Positions 17,386 to 24,800 of a stretch of 64,000 nucleotides of DNA are shown one piece after another. A program made the translations under genes and the position numbers. The stretch spans positions 22,107 to 86,106 of the forward strand of contig NZ_JAATOO010000021.1 of assembly GCF_011806575.1 (NCBI RefSeq), written 5' to 3'. This stretch comes from Vibrio hepatarius (GTDB lineage: Bacteria > Pseudomonadota > Gammaproteobacteria > Enterobacterales > Vibrionaceae). The number at the start of each line of letters is the position of its first letter. The stretch's first letter is position 1. The notes under the pieces were generated by a model, which saw nothing but the letters and a program-made list of their open reading frames with translations, was not told where the DNA came from and did not search any database.

Positions 17386-18309
17386 CTACTTGTTGTCTTT
17401 CGCTTGATGTTTAAACATTTCTGCAATGCCCGCAACTGACCCCATTAGACCAGATGCTTCAAGAGGCAGCATAATAATTTTTCCATTTTCTGCTTGGCCA
17501 ATGGTTTTTAGTGCGTCGGTATAGCCTTGGGCGATAAAGTAGTTCACCGCTTGCATGTCACCTTTCGCAATGGCTTCAGACACCATGGTCGTTGCTTTCG
17601 CTTCCGCTTCTGCGGCACGCTCACGAGCTTCCGCTTGTAGGATTGCCGCTTGTTTTTCGCCTTCTGCTTTTAAAATCTCAGACTGTTTTTGACCTTCCGC
17701 GCGAAGAATTTCCGCTTGACGGATACCTTCTGCTTCGAGGATCTCTGCACGCTTGTTCCTTTCCGCTTTCATTTGCGCGTTCATTGCGGCAGTTAGGTCG
17801 GCTGGTGGTTGAACGTCTTTTATTTCGATACGAGTGACTTTTACACCCCAAGGGTTCGTTGCGTCATCGACGATCGTCAGTAGCTTAGTGTTGATCATAT
17901 CGCGTTGGCTCAACATTTCATCGAGCTCCATTGAACCCAAAACAGTACGAATATTGGTTAAAGTCAGGTTTCTGATCGCATGTTCTAAGTCGTTGACTTC
18001 ATAGGCGGCTTTTGCTGCGTCAATGACTTGAACAAAACAAACCGCATCAATGGTGACGTTGGCGTTGTCTTTGGAAATCACTTCTTGTGCAGGGATATCC
18101 AGAACTCTTTCCATCATATTGACTTTATGACCAATGCTGTCGATGAATGGAATAATGATGTTGAGTCCCGGTTTGAGAGAGAGGGTGTATCGACCAAAAC
18201 GTTCGACTGTCCAGTTATTACCTTGAGGGACGGTTTTTACGCCGGCAAAAATAAGCGCAACTACAACAACTAGAAAGCCGCCAATTGCAACCAATGAGTC
18301 AACTGCCAT
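17386..18309 (-). CDS. qmcA: SPFH/stomatin family protein QmcA
   Basis: The 307-aa protein has an N-terminal membrane anchor (about 5-24), an SPFH/band-7 domain (about 25-190), and an Ala/Glu-rich coiled coil (about 190-260, with repeated AEG-Q-ILxAE units). Members organise inner-membrane microdomains and oligomerise; QmcA was found as a suppressor of ftsH/htpX loss in E. coli. It is directly upstream of the NfeD partner, the standard operon pairing. Confidence 0.93.
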   Translation of the reverse strand: MAVDSLVAIGGFLVVVVALIFAGVKTVPQGNNWTVERFGRYTLSLKPGLNIIIPFIDSIGHKVNMMERVLDIPAQEVISKDNANVTIDAVCFVQVIDAAKAAYEVNDLEHAIRNLTLTNIRTVLGSMELDEMLSQRDMINTKLLTIVDDATNPWGVKVTRIEIKDVQPPADLTAAMNAQMKAERNKRAEILEAEGIRQAEILRAEGQKQSEILKAEGEKQAAILQAEARERAAEAEAKATTMVSEAIAKGDMQAVNYFIAQGYTDALKTIGQAENGKIIMLPLEASGLMGSVAGIAEMFKHQAKDNK

Positions 18310-18406
18310 GTTTATTTCCTTTGTTAAAGTGATATGTCGATTGTTTCTTAATTAAACCGTTTAAACAAAGAAATAAATGAGAAGTGGGACTAACTTTAGA
18401 CAAAAT

Positions 18407-18428
18407 AAAAGCCGGTATTCCCGGCTTT
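18407..18428 (-). terminator. Intrinsic terminator of cnoX
   Basis: AAAGCCGG / CCGGCTTT stem, with T-rich sequence (TTTTATTTTG) downstream on the minus strand. Confidence 0.82.
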
Positions 18429-18450
18429 AACATATTGATTTAATTCTATT

Positions 18451-19305
18451 CTAGTAAAGCAGAGAATAGAGCTGACGGCGATATTTAGCAGAAATCGCGT
18501 TGCCTTGTCCAAGAGCAGCCAATATATCCATAAAGTGTTTTTTAAGTTCACCGTCTTGTGCGTTGAGGTCTTTACGCAAGAAGCCCCACAGTAGTTCCAA
18601 TGCCTCTTCATCTCGGCTGACTTGGTGATAACTTAGCGCAAGCTCCGCCGCGACTTTGCTATCAGTCGGGTTATTTGCAAGCGCAGCTTCGAGCGATTGA
18701 ATTTCTGGGCTATTGGCAGATTGCTCATGCAACTCCAGTTTTGCGACTAAACTCTTGTAATAGTTATCTTTATATTCCAAAGGAATATTCTCTAACAGAG
18801 ATTTGGCCTGCGTAAAATCTTGTGTTTCAAGGTAACACTCGATCATTGCCAACTTCACATCGCCTTTTTGCTGCATTTCCGCCGGAAGCTGCTGGAGGAT
18901 CGGTAGTGCCTGGGCGTACTGTTGTTGCTGCACGAATTCCAGCGCTTGCTTGAGGCTCATTTCTTCTTGGCTTGGCAGATGCTTGGCTAACATAGCTTGG
19001 ATAGCGGTTAGTTCTTGCGGACCACCCAATCCATCAACAGGCTGCCCATTGATAAACAGTGCAATTGTCGGCAAGGCTTGAACGCCAAATTGAGAAGCAA
19101 TCAGTTGTTCTTGTTCGCAGTTAAGTAGTGCGAGCGTAAATGCTCCGTTGTATTGCTGAGCCAGAGTTTGCAGATCAGGAATAATTTGTGCACTTTCTTG
19201 GCTCATTGGAGCCCAGAAGTGAATTAGCACAGGTGTCTGTACTGAGCCTTCTAGTACTTGGCGGAAGTTCTGTTCATTTAGCTCGACAATAAAAGGTGAT
19301 TGCAT
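18451..19305 (-). CDS. cnoX: Chaperedoxin CnoX (YbbN): thioredoxin-like plus TPR
   Basis: The 284-aa protein has an N-terminal thioredoxin fold (about 1-110) and a C-terminal TPR-like helical region (about 115-284). CnoX is a holdase that protects proteins from oxidation and hands them to DnaK/GroEL. The catalytic WCxxC of thioredoxin is replaced here by WAPMSQES, with neither cysteine, so it cannot be a disulfide reductase; E. coli CnoX likewise lacks a full CxxC. It stands alone, upstream of the qmcA unit and with its own terminator. Confidence 0.92.
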   Translation of the reverse strand: MQSPFIVELNEQNFRQVLEGSVQTPVLIHFWAPMSQESAQIIPDLQTLAQQYNGAFTLALLNCEQEQLIASQFGVQALPTIALFINGQPVDGLGGPQELTAIQAMLAKHLPSQEEMSLKQALEFVQQQQYAQALPILQQLPAEMQQKGDVKLAMIECYLETQDFTQAKSLLENIPLEYKDNYYKSLVAKLELHEQSANSPEIQSLEAALANNPTDSKVAAELALSYHQVSRDEEALELLWGFLRKDLNAQDGELKKHFMDILAALGQGNAISAKYRRQLYSLLY

Positions 19306-19381
19306 CTAACGGTTCCTTGCAACGTTTGAGATAGTTCAAACATATGGGCTTTGACTAGGGATATCAAGGTGAGTACGAGAC

Positions 19382-19410
19382 AAAACACACCGAACAGTGA
19401 ATGCGGTGTG
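19382..19410 (-). terminator. Intrinsic terminator after the 21-residue membrane peptide
   Basis: On the minus strand, CACACCG / CGGTGTG with an 11-nt loop is followed by TTTTGT. It lies 28 nt past the stop of the short ORF and before cnoX, so the short ORF forms its own transcription unit. Confidence 0.7.
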
Positions 19411-19437
19411 CTTGTCTTGTGAAGAGCGCGGAAGTGT

Positions 19438-19503
19438 TTACAGAACGATAAATAAAACGAGCGCAACACCCACACTAAGCCAGTTTATTTGGTTTAATGA
19501 CAT
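19438..19503 (-). CDS. Candidate 21-residue single-pass membrane peptide
   Basis: This 22-codon frame (21 aa plus TAA) reads MSLNQINWLSVGVALVLFIV plus a final Leu. A polar six-to-seven-residue head is followed by a hydrophobic run long enough for one membrane helix. A good ribosome site GGAAAG lies 5 nt before the ATG, and an intrinsic terminator follows shortly. It sits in a 296-nt gap between cnoX and the SDR gene that otherwise has no gene. I do not recognise a family. Its size, TM character and private terminator resemble known small bacterial membrane proteins that modulate transporters or oxidases (inference). Confidence 0.55.
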   Translation of the reverse strand: MSLNQINWLSVGVALVLFIVL

Positions 19504-19601
19504 GTTATCTTTCCGAATGTAACGCTTGAATTGGTCAAGGAGTGTTCGAATATGAAGATAACGCTCGATTGTTACGATAAAATTACATTGCAATACATTA
19601 T

Positions 19602-20429
19602 TTATGCCGCATGTATCAATATTTTATCGAGCAACCGAGTTGGCAATATTCTTTTCAAAACCGCAAACGCTTTGGTGGGCGTGGTGATGCGATAACGAAT
19701 CTTAGGATGAGTCGATTCCAACGCGTCAACAACAGGCGCAATGCACGATTCAGCGGGTAGAACAAAAGCGTTACCGGACGACTCTTTATCCAATCGTTGC
19801 AATTGTTGCTGATACGCATGTTGGTGGACACTGGTGTCGATTGCTACCCACTTTAGAAAGGCGGCTTTCGCGTTGGCGCGAAATTGTGTTTCGATAGGGC
19901 CGGGCTCAAGCAAGCTGATATGAATGTTTGAATCCATCAGCTCTAGTCTGATGGTATCGGTCCAACCTTCAATCGCAAATTTAGACGCGTTGTAAGCGCC
20001 GCGGTACTTCATTGCCGCAAAACCCAATACAGAACTGTTTTGAATGATTCTGCCATGTCCTTGTGCACGCATGACGGGCAAAACTTCTGTTACCAATTGG
20101 TGCCAGCCAAAAAAGTTGGTGTCAAACTGTTCTCGTAGTGCTTGGGTTGGTAAGTCTTCTAAAGCGCCAGGCTGTCCATACGCACCATTATTAAACAGCG
20201 CGTCGAGCTGGCCGCCAGTGATTTGTAGCGCTTGCTGGACGGCTAAAGAAATACTATCGCTATCGGCTAAGTCGAGCTGAAGACTTATCAAACCTTCAGC
20301 CTTTAATCTCTCAACATCTTCAGCGTTGCGACAAGAGGCAATAACTTGGTAACCGCGTTGCTTTAATGCGTGCGCACAGACATAACCAATCCCTGTAGAA
20401 CACCCAGTAATGAGAATTGACTTATTCAT
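19602..20429 (-). CDS. SDR family oxidoreductase
   Basis: The 275-aa classical short-chain dehydrogenase has an NAD(P) motif TGCSTGIG near residues 8-15, the NNGA(Y) motif near residue 85, and the catalytic Ser-Tyr-x3-Lys (YRGAYNASK, Tyr about 155). Its substrate cannot be read from sequence. It is followed on the same strand, after a short gap, by neither terminator nor partner, and is preceded by yfcH 45 nt upstream; the two may be co-transcribed. Confidence 0.88.
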   Translation of the reverse strand: MNKSILITGCSTGIGYVCAHALKQRGYQVIASCRNAEDVERLKAEGLISLQLDLADSDSISLAVQQALQITGGQLDALFNNGAYGQPGALEDLPTQALREQFDTNFFGWHQLVTEVLPVMRAQGHGRIIQNSSVLGFAAMKYRGAYNASKFAIEGWTDTIRLELMDSNIHISLLEPGPIETQFRANAKAAFLKWVAIDTSVHQHAYQQQLQRLDKESSGNAFVLPAESCIAPVVDALESTHPKIRYRITTPTKAFAVLKRILPTRLLDKILIHAA

Positions 20430-20473
20430 GAATTCCTTTCTTTATCCGTCGATTAAGTGACTAGAGTAAAAGA

Positions 20474-21388
20474 TTATTCATGATGTTGTAATAAGTTTTT
20501 TAATGCCGGAGCTAAGCGTGAGTAGCTAAATTTAAAGCCTAACTCAGTTAGTTTCTTGGGTTTGGCTCTAATGCTGTCAAACAACAATACCGAGCTTTCC
20601 CCCATGGCGAGTTTTAGTACCCATTTAGGCGTGAATAAAAAGTGTGGTCGCTTGAGCGTTCTTGCCAGCACTTTGCTGAAATACTGGTTAGTCACAGGGT
20701 GGGGGGCGCACAGATTGAACGGACCTTGTGCATGCTCGGTTTCAAGCAGATAGACGATGGCTCGAACCATATCGAGCATATGGATCCATGGCATGTATTG
20801 TTTGCCATTGCCGATAGGGCCACCAACGCCACACTTATACGCAGGAAGCATTTTCTGCAGTGCTCCGCCATCTGGCGCAAGGACAATACCAGTGCGCAAA
20901 GAGCAGACGCGTGTGTATTCGGAACGCGCTCGATTAGCAATATTTTCCCATTTGGCACATACGTGATGGGGGAACCCTTGGTGATGGGCGTGAAGGTCTT
21001 CATCAAACGGGTGCGCTTGTTGATCGCCGTAATAACCCACAGCGGAGCCACTGATCAGCACTGCTGGTGGCGCTGTACTGGCGTGAATGAGATCGACCAA
21101 CTTTTCTGTTAGGCCCCAGCGGCTATCACAGATTTCTTTCTTCTGTGCTTTGCTCCAGCGTTTATCAGCGATCGGTTCACCGGCTAAGTTAATTACCGCA
21201 TCAAACTCGTTGAAGTCATGGTACTTATCTAGACTTGAAACATAACTGATGTTTCCCATATCCGCGTGGTTGACTGCCGCTTTTGCTCTCGCTGGAGACC
21301 GCGTAAGCATAACCACCTGATGAGTTGTCAGGTGCTTGACCAGTTCGCGACCAATAAATCCAGAACCACCGGTGAGCAATATTTTCAT
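20474..21388 (-). CDS. yfcH: TIGR01777-family NAD-dependent epimerase/dehydratase (YfcH)
   Basis: The 304-aa extended-SDR protein has the N-terminal nucleotide motif TGGSGFIG (7-14), ISGSAVGYYG near 110-120 containing the catalytic Tyr region, and the C-terminal DUF1731 domain (about 250-300). The biochemical role of YfcH is not established; plant homologues act in plastid division. It is divergent from the DUF1538 operon. Confidence 0.88.
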   Translation of the reverse strand: MKILLTGGSGFIGRELVKHLTTHQVVMLTRSPARAKAAVNHADMGNISYVSSLDKYHDFNEFDAVINLAGEPIADKRWSKAQKKEICDSRWGLTEKLVDLIHASTAPPAVLISGSAVGYYGDQQAHPFDEDLHAHHQGFPHHVCAKWENIANRARSEYTRVCSLRTGIVLAPDGGALQKMLPAYKCGVGGPIGNGKQYMPWIHMLDMVRAIVYLLETEHAQGPFNLCAPHPVTNQYFSKVLARTLKRPHFLFTPKWVLKLAMGESSVLLFDSIRAKPKKLTELGFKFSYSRLAPALKNLLQHHE

Positions 21389-21482
21389 CCATTTCTCCTA
21401 GAACGTCCGTGCTCTGCTGCAAATGTCAGTAACGCTATTAATTATAGCGAGTTAGCTCCTCTTCGGAACTGGGATTATGCAA

Positions 21483-21497
21483 AGCAAATGATTATCA
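21483..21497. promoter_or_regulatory. Possible Fur-like operator between yfcH and the DUF1538 operon
   Basis: AGCAAATGATTATCA matches 11 of the 14 defined positions of the Fur 7-1-7 palindrome TGATAAT-N-ATTATCA, and the right arm is perfect. It lies in the divergent promoter region. This is a single weak-arm site, so treat it as a candidate only. Confidence 0.3.
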
Positions 21498-21605
21498 CAA
21501 AATTAACATTTTGTTACGTTTGTTTGTCGTCACCTTGTTTTCGTCACATCAAACCATTAACCCATTTGTCATTATAAAGTTAACGAGCATAAGGATGGGG
21601 TGCAT

Positions 21606-22340
21606 ATGGAAGCAATTACCGCGCTAATGAAAGCGTTTTGGGCAAGTTTACGCGACTTGCTACCGATTATTATCGTGATTGCTTTTTTCCAGCTAGTGGT
21701 ACTTCAAGAGCCGCTGCCTAACTTGTTATCTATTCTATTTGGTTTAGTTCTGGTTGTGTCAGGGCTGACCTTTTTTATTTTCGGTCTTGAGATGGGGCTG
21801 TTCCCAATCGGCGAGTCGATGGCTCAAGCCTTTGCCCGTAAAGGTAGCGTGTTCTGGTTAATGGTCTTTTCATTCTGTTTAGGGTTTGGCACCACAGTCG
21901 CAGAACCAGCACTGACAGCGGTTGCCGACGAAGCGGCAGAAGTGGCTGCTGAAGGAGGGATGATCGCCCATAGTGAGATGGCGATGGAGCAATATGCCAC
22001 TGGATTACGCTTAACTGTTGCCCTGTCTGTGGGGCTGGCGATTATGGTGGGAGTACTGCGTATTCTCAAAGGTTGGTCTATCCAGTACATGATCATGGCG
22101 GGGTATATCGGTGTTGTTGTCCTCACCCTGTTTGCTCCTGAAAGTATTATTGGCGTGGCGTATGACTCGGGAGGCGTGACAACCTCAACCATCACGGTTC
22201 CTTTGGTGACCGCTCTTGGCGTTGGGCTTGCTTCAGCGATTAAGGGACGAAATCCGATGATCGACGGCTTTGGCTTGATAGCGTTTGCTTCGCTACTACC
22301 AATGATGTTTGTGATGATATTCGGAATGGTGGTGGCATGA
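21606..22340 (+). CDS. DUF1538 membrane protein, subunit A (UmpA-like)
   Basis: The 244-aa polytopic protein has about six to seven helices. It carries the DUF1538 landmarks: GFGTTVAEPAL near residue 97, AYDSGGVTTSTITVPL near 185, and GRNPMIDGFGLIAFAS near 215. As I recall, paired DUF1538 proteins from Halomonas (UmpA/UmpB) were reported to act together as a Na+(Li+,K+)/H+ antiporter; transfer of that function here is inference. I prefer the ATG at 21606 over the GTG at 21600 because of the AAGGATGGGG ribosome site. It overlaps the next gene by 4 nt. Confidence 0.85.
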   Translation: MEAITALMKAFWASLRDLLPIIIVIAFFQLVVLQEPLPNLLSILFGLVLVVSGLTFFIFGLEMGLFPIGESMAQAFARKGSVFWLMVFSFCLGFGTTVAEPALTAVADEAAEVAAEGGMIAHSEMAMEQYATGLRLTVALSVGLAIMVGVLRILKGWSIQYMIMAGYIGVVVLTLFAPESIIGVAYDSGGVTTSTITVPLVTALGVGLASAIKGRNPMIDGFGLIAFASLLPMMFVMIFGMVVA

Positions 22341-23131
22341 TGGATTGGGCTCACTTTGCGGATACTTTTTTGAGTACGATTCGGGACGTTTTACCTATCT
22401 CGGCGATCATCTTTGGTTTCCAGTTTGCCGTCTTAAGACGACCCGTGACTAACCTGCCAAGGGTACTGTTGGGTTTTGTTTATGTCATTCTTGGGTTGTC
22501 GTTGTTTCTGATTGGCTTAGATCTGGCGCTGTTTCCGCTCGGGGAGACGATGGCAATGCAACTGACCGCGCCAGATTTTCTAAGCCAGTTCCGTCTTTCT
22601 GAGGACGCCACTATTCACTGGCAGGATTACTATTGGGTCTACATTTTTGCGTTTTGTATCGGTTTTAGTACCACCATCGCAGAGCCTTCACTGATCGCCG
22701 TCGCGATAAAAGCAAACCAAGTTTCTGGTGGCTCGATCAGTATAAACGGCTTGAGGATCGCAGTCGCACTTGGTGTGGCGATCGGTATTTCGCTCGGTAG
22801 CTATCGAATTGTGGTGGGTGACCCGATCCAGTACTACATCATTGCAGGCTATATTGTCGTTGTTGTACAAACTTTTTATGCACCTAAGTTAATTGTGCCG
22901 TTGGCATACGATTCGGGTGGTGTAACCACATCGACGGTTACTGTGCCATTGGTGGCAGCGCTGGGCTTAGGCTTGGCTTCAACAGTACCGGGTCGAAGTC
23001 CAATGATTGACGGCTTCGGGTTGATCGCTTTTGCCAGCTTGTTTCCGATAATTTCTGTTATGGCTTACGCCCAAATCACTCGCTGGCTCAACCGTGAGTC
23101 GGAGTTGGAGGATAATGAAAATGCGCTTTAA
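22337..23131 (+). CDS. DUF1538 membrane protein, subunit B (UmpB-like)
   Basis: This 264-aa paralogue of the preceding gene has the same landmarks: GFSTTIAEPSL near 113, AYDSGGVTTSTVTVPL near 190, and GRSPMIDGFGLIAFAS near 224. An extra segment of about 20 residues (TAPDFLSQFRLSEDATIHW) sits between helices, probably as a loop. Two homologous, translationally coupled membrane subunits imply a heteromeric transporter. The conserved acidic AEP motif and the SGGVTTS loop would be the natural ion-path candidates (inference). Confidence 0.85.
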   Translation: MMDWAHFADTFLSTIRDVLPISAIIFGFQFAVLRRPVTNLPRVLLGFVYVILGLSLFLIGLDLALFPLGETMAMQLTAPDFLSQFRLSEDATIHWQDYYWVYIFAFCIGFSTTIAEPSLIAVAIKANQVSGGSISINGLRIAVALGVAIGISLGSYRIVVGDPIQYYIIAGYIVVVVQTFYAPKLIVPLAYDSGGVTTSTVTVPLVAALGLGLASTVPGRSPMIDGFGLIAFASLFPIISVMAYAQITRWLNRESELEDNENAL

Positions 23132-23471
23132 ATTGATACTCGCTTTTGTTGAAGATAGCAAAACGGACTCTGTATTAGACGCGGCAAGAAATGCTGGTGC
23201 AACAGGGGCAACGGTTATCAATAACGCTCGAGGAGAGGGATTAAACAAGAAGACGACATTTTTTGGTTTAACGCTAGAGGCGCAAAAGGATGTGCTGCTA
23301 TTTGTTGTTGAAGAGCATCTTTCACGACATATCCTCGAAACCATCAGTGATGTGGGAGAGTTTGACCAAGAGTCAGGGCAGGGCATCGCGATTCAAATCG
23401 ATATTGAAGACGCGGTTGGGGTTGCCCATCAGGTAGAAAAATTAACCAAGGTGGTAGAGGACGAACTATGA
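23115..23471 (+). CDS. PII-like (GlnB-fold) signalling protein
   Basis: This 118-aa protein has a PII-type ferredoxin-like fold: an LILAFVEDSKTDSVLDAARNAG first half, a short T-loop region (GEGLNKKTTFFGL), and a C-terminal GEFDQESGQGIAIQIDIED that matches the PII C-loop position. The uridylylated tyrosine of GlnB/GlnK is absent, so it is not a classical nitrogen sensor. I chose the ATG at 23115, preceded by GGAGG; it overlaps the permease gene by 17 nt. PII proteins typically dock on membrane transporters encoded next to them (as GlnK-AmtB and SbtB-SbtA), so the likely target is the DUF1538 pair. Confidence 0.85.
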   Translation: MKMRFKLILAFVEDSKTDSVLDAARNAGATGATVINNARGEGLNKKTTFFGLTLEAQKDVLLFVVEEHLSRHILETISDVGEFDQESGQGIAIQIDIEDAVGVAHQVEKLTKVVEDEL

Positions 23472-23875
23472 ATAGCCACGTAAAAATCAGCGTTCGAGAT
23501 GTCATGGCCAGTAACTATGTCATGATTGATGGTTTGACCACGGTCAGAGAAGGTATTCAATTGGCAAAGAAACACAACGTCAAGGCGTTGGTGGTTAATA
23601 AGCGCAATGCAGACGACGAATATGGTTTGGTGCTGATGAACGACATTGCGAAAAAAGTACTAGCGCAAAACCGCTCGCCTGATCGTACCAATATCTATGA
23701 AATCATGACCAAACCGGCGTTGTCAGTTTCACCCGATATGAATGTAAAGTATTGCGCGCGTTTGTTTGAGCGCTTTGGTATCAGTCGTGCGCCTGTCATT
23801 GAAAACGATAAAGTGATCGGTATGGTCAGTTATAACAATATAGTGATCAACGGCATGGCGCGGGATGACGGCTAA
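23468..23875 (+). CDS. CBS-domain pair protein
   Basis: This 135-aa protein is essentially two CBS motifs (about 10-65 and 78-130: VRDVMASNYVMIDGLTTVREG and IMTKPALSVSPDMNVKYCARLF). Such stand-alone CBS pairs bind adenine nucleotides and gate partner proteins. Its start overlaps the PII-like gene by 4 nt, so it is the fourth member of the operon. Together with the PII-like protein it gives two potential nucleotide sensors for one transporter. Confidence 0.88.
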   Translation: MNSHVKISVRDVMASNYVMIDGLTTVREGIQLAKKHNVKALVVNKRNADDEYGLVLMNDIAKKVLAQNRSPDRTNIYEIMTKPALSVSPDMNVKYCARLFERFGISRAPVIENDKVIGMVSYNNIVINGMARDDG

Positions 23876-23892
23876 ACGCAAATTACGTACAA

Positions 23893-23916
23893 TCTCCTCA
23901 CTTATTTTTGAGGAGA
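23893..23916 (+). promoter_or_regulatory. Hairpin that buries the yfcE ribosome-binding site
   Basis: TCTCCTCA / TGAGGAGA are perfect 8-bp arms with an 8-nt loop. The right arm contains the AGGAG Shine-Dalgarno of yfcE (GTG start at 23924). The RNA would hide the ribosome site until opened. Confidence 0.6.
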
Positions 23917-23923
23917 TGATGTC

Positions 23924-24472
23924 GTGAAACTATTTTTTGCCTCAGACCTGCATGGCTGTTTGCCTGCAACAGAGAAAACACTGCGAGCGTTTGACGCATC
24001 AGGATGTGAGTATTTAGTCCTGTTGGGCGATATTCTCAACCATGGTCCACGTAACCCTATTCCTGAAGGCTATAACCCGCCTGAGGTTGCAGAGTTACTG
24101 AATCAGTACGCCGATAGAATCATTGCTGTGCGTGGTAACTGCGACAGTGAAGTCGACCAAATGCTGTTGTCTTTTCCGATGATGATGGATTTTGCTTGGG
24201 TGGTGTTAGAGTCCGGACAACGACTGTTTGTTACGCACGGACACCTTTATAACGCGAGCAAACGCCCACCGCTAAAGCTCGGAGACATAATTGCCCACGG
24301 CCATACGCATATCCCTGTAGCGGAATTAGATGGTGAGCAATTCGTGTTTAATCCAGGCTCTGTGACTTTTCCGCGCAACGGCTTTGCGCCGAGTTACGGT
24401 GTGCTGCAAGATAATCGGTTGAAAGTGATGACATTTGATGGGGATGAGATCGTATCAACCTCGATTGAATAA
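23924..24472 (+). CDS. yfcE: YfcE-type phosphodiesterase
   Basis: The 182-aa calcineurin-like metallophosphoesterase starts with GTG. Metal motifs are in order: DLHG near residue 8, GDILNHG near 36, GNCDSE near 73, THGHLYN near 106, and HGHTH near 126. YfcE hydrolyses artificial phosphodiesters in vitro; its physiological substrate is unknown. It follows the CBS gene after 48 nt that include the ribosome-site hairpin, and it has its own terminator. Confidence 0.92.
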   Translation: MKLFFASDLHGCLPATEKTLRAFDASGCEYLVLLGDILNHGPRNPIPEGYNPPEVAELLNQYADRIIAVRGNCDSEVDQMLLSFPMMMDFAWVVLESGQRLFVTHGHLYNASKRPPLKLGDIIAHGHTHIPVAELDGEQFVFNPGSVTFPRNGFAPSYGVLQDNRLKVMTFDGDEIVSTSIE

Positions 24473-24483
24473 CCGCCAATATA

Positions 24484-24512
24484 AAACAAGCTGCGGTACT
24501 TGCAGCTTGTTT
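24484..24512. terminator. Bidirectional terminator between yfcE and the SelT/SelW-like gene
   Basis: AAACAAGCTGC / GCAGCTTGTTT stem with a 7-nt loop, between convergent genes. Confidence 0.85.
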
Positions 24513-24515
24513 CGG

Positions 24516-24794
24516 TTATTTTCGGTCTGAATGACCGAGATCTCGCTCTGGGTCAATGATGTCTCTGACTTTTTGCTTCAGTACTTTCGCCTCTGGGAAG
24601 CCGCCGTCGCGTTTTCTTTCCCAAATTAGGTGGCCATTACAATGAATTTCAAACCGTCCGCCCGTATCTGGATGAAGCGACACGGTGTCGATTTCCTCAC
24701 TAAAAGTATGTAACAACTCTTGTGAAAGCCAAGTTGAACGCAACATCCAGTTGCATTGGCGGCAATAGTAAATATCAATAATCGCTTTATCCAT
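24516..24794 (-). CDS. SelT/SelW/SelH (Rdx) family protein
   Basis: This 92-aa thioredoxin-like protein starts with the family pattern YYCRQCNWMLRSTWLSQELL, so the redox motif is CRQC (Cys11 and Cys14 region) with two cysteines and no selenocysteine. A central GRFEIHCNG and a FPEAKVLKQKVRD tail are typical of the Rdx fold. Members are thought to be redox proteins; the exact partner is unknown. Its start is 6 nt after the TSUP gene, so the two are co-transcribed. Confidence 0.87.
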   Translation of the reverse strand: MDKAIIDIYYCRQCNWMLRSTWLSQELLHTFSEEIDTVSLHPDTGGRFEIHCNGHLIWERKRDGGFPEAKVLKQKVRDIIDPERDLGHSDRK

Positions 24795-24800
24795 ACATCC

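Noticed and set aside
24516..24794. Selenoprotein reading of the SelT/SelW-like gene
   Set aside because: The redox motif is Cys-x2-Cys with no in-frame TGA, so no selenocysteine is needed.
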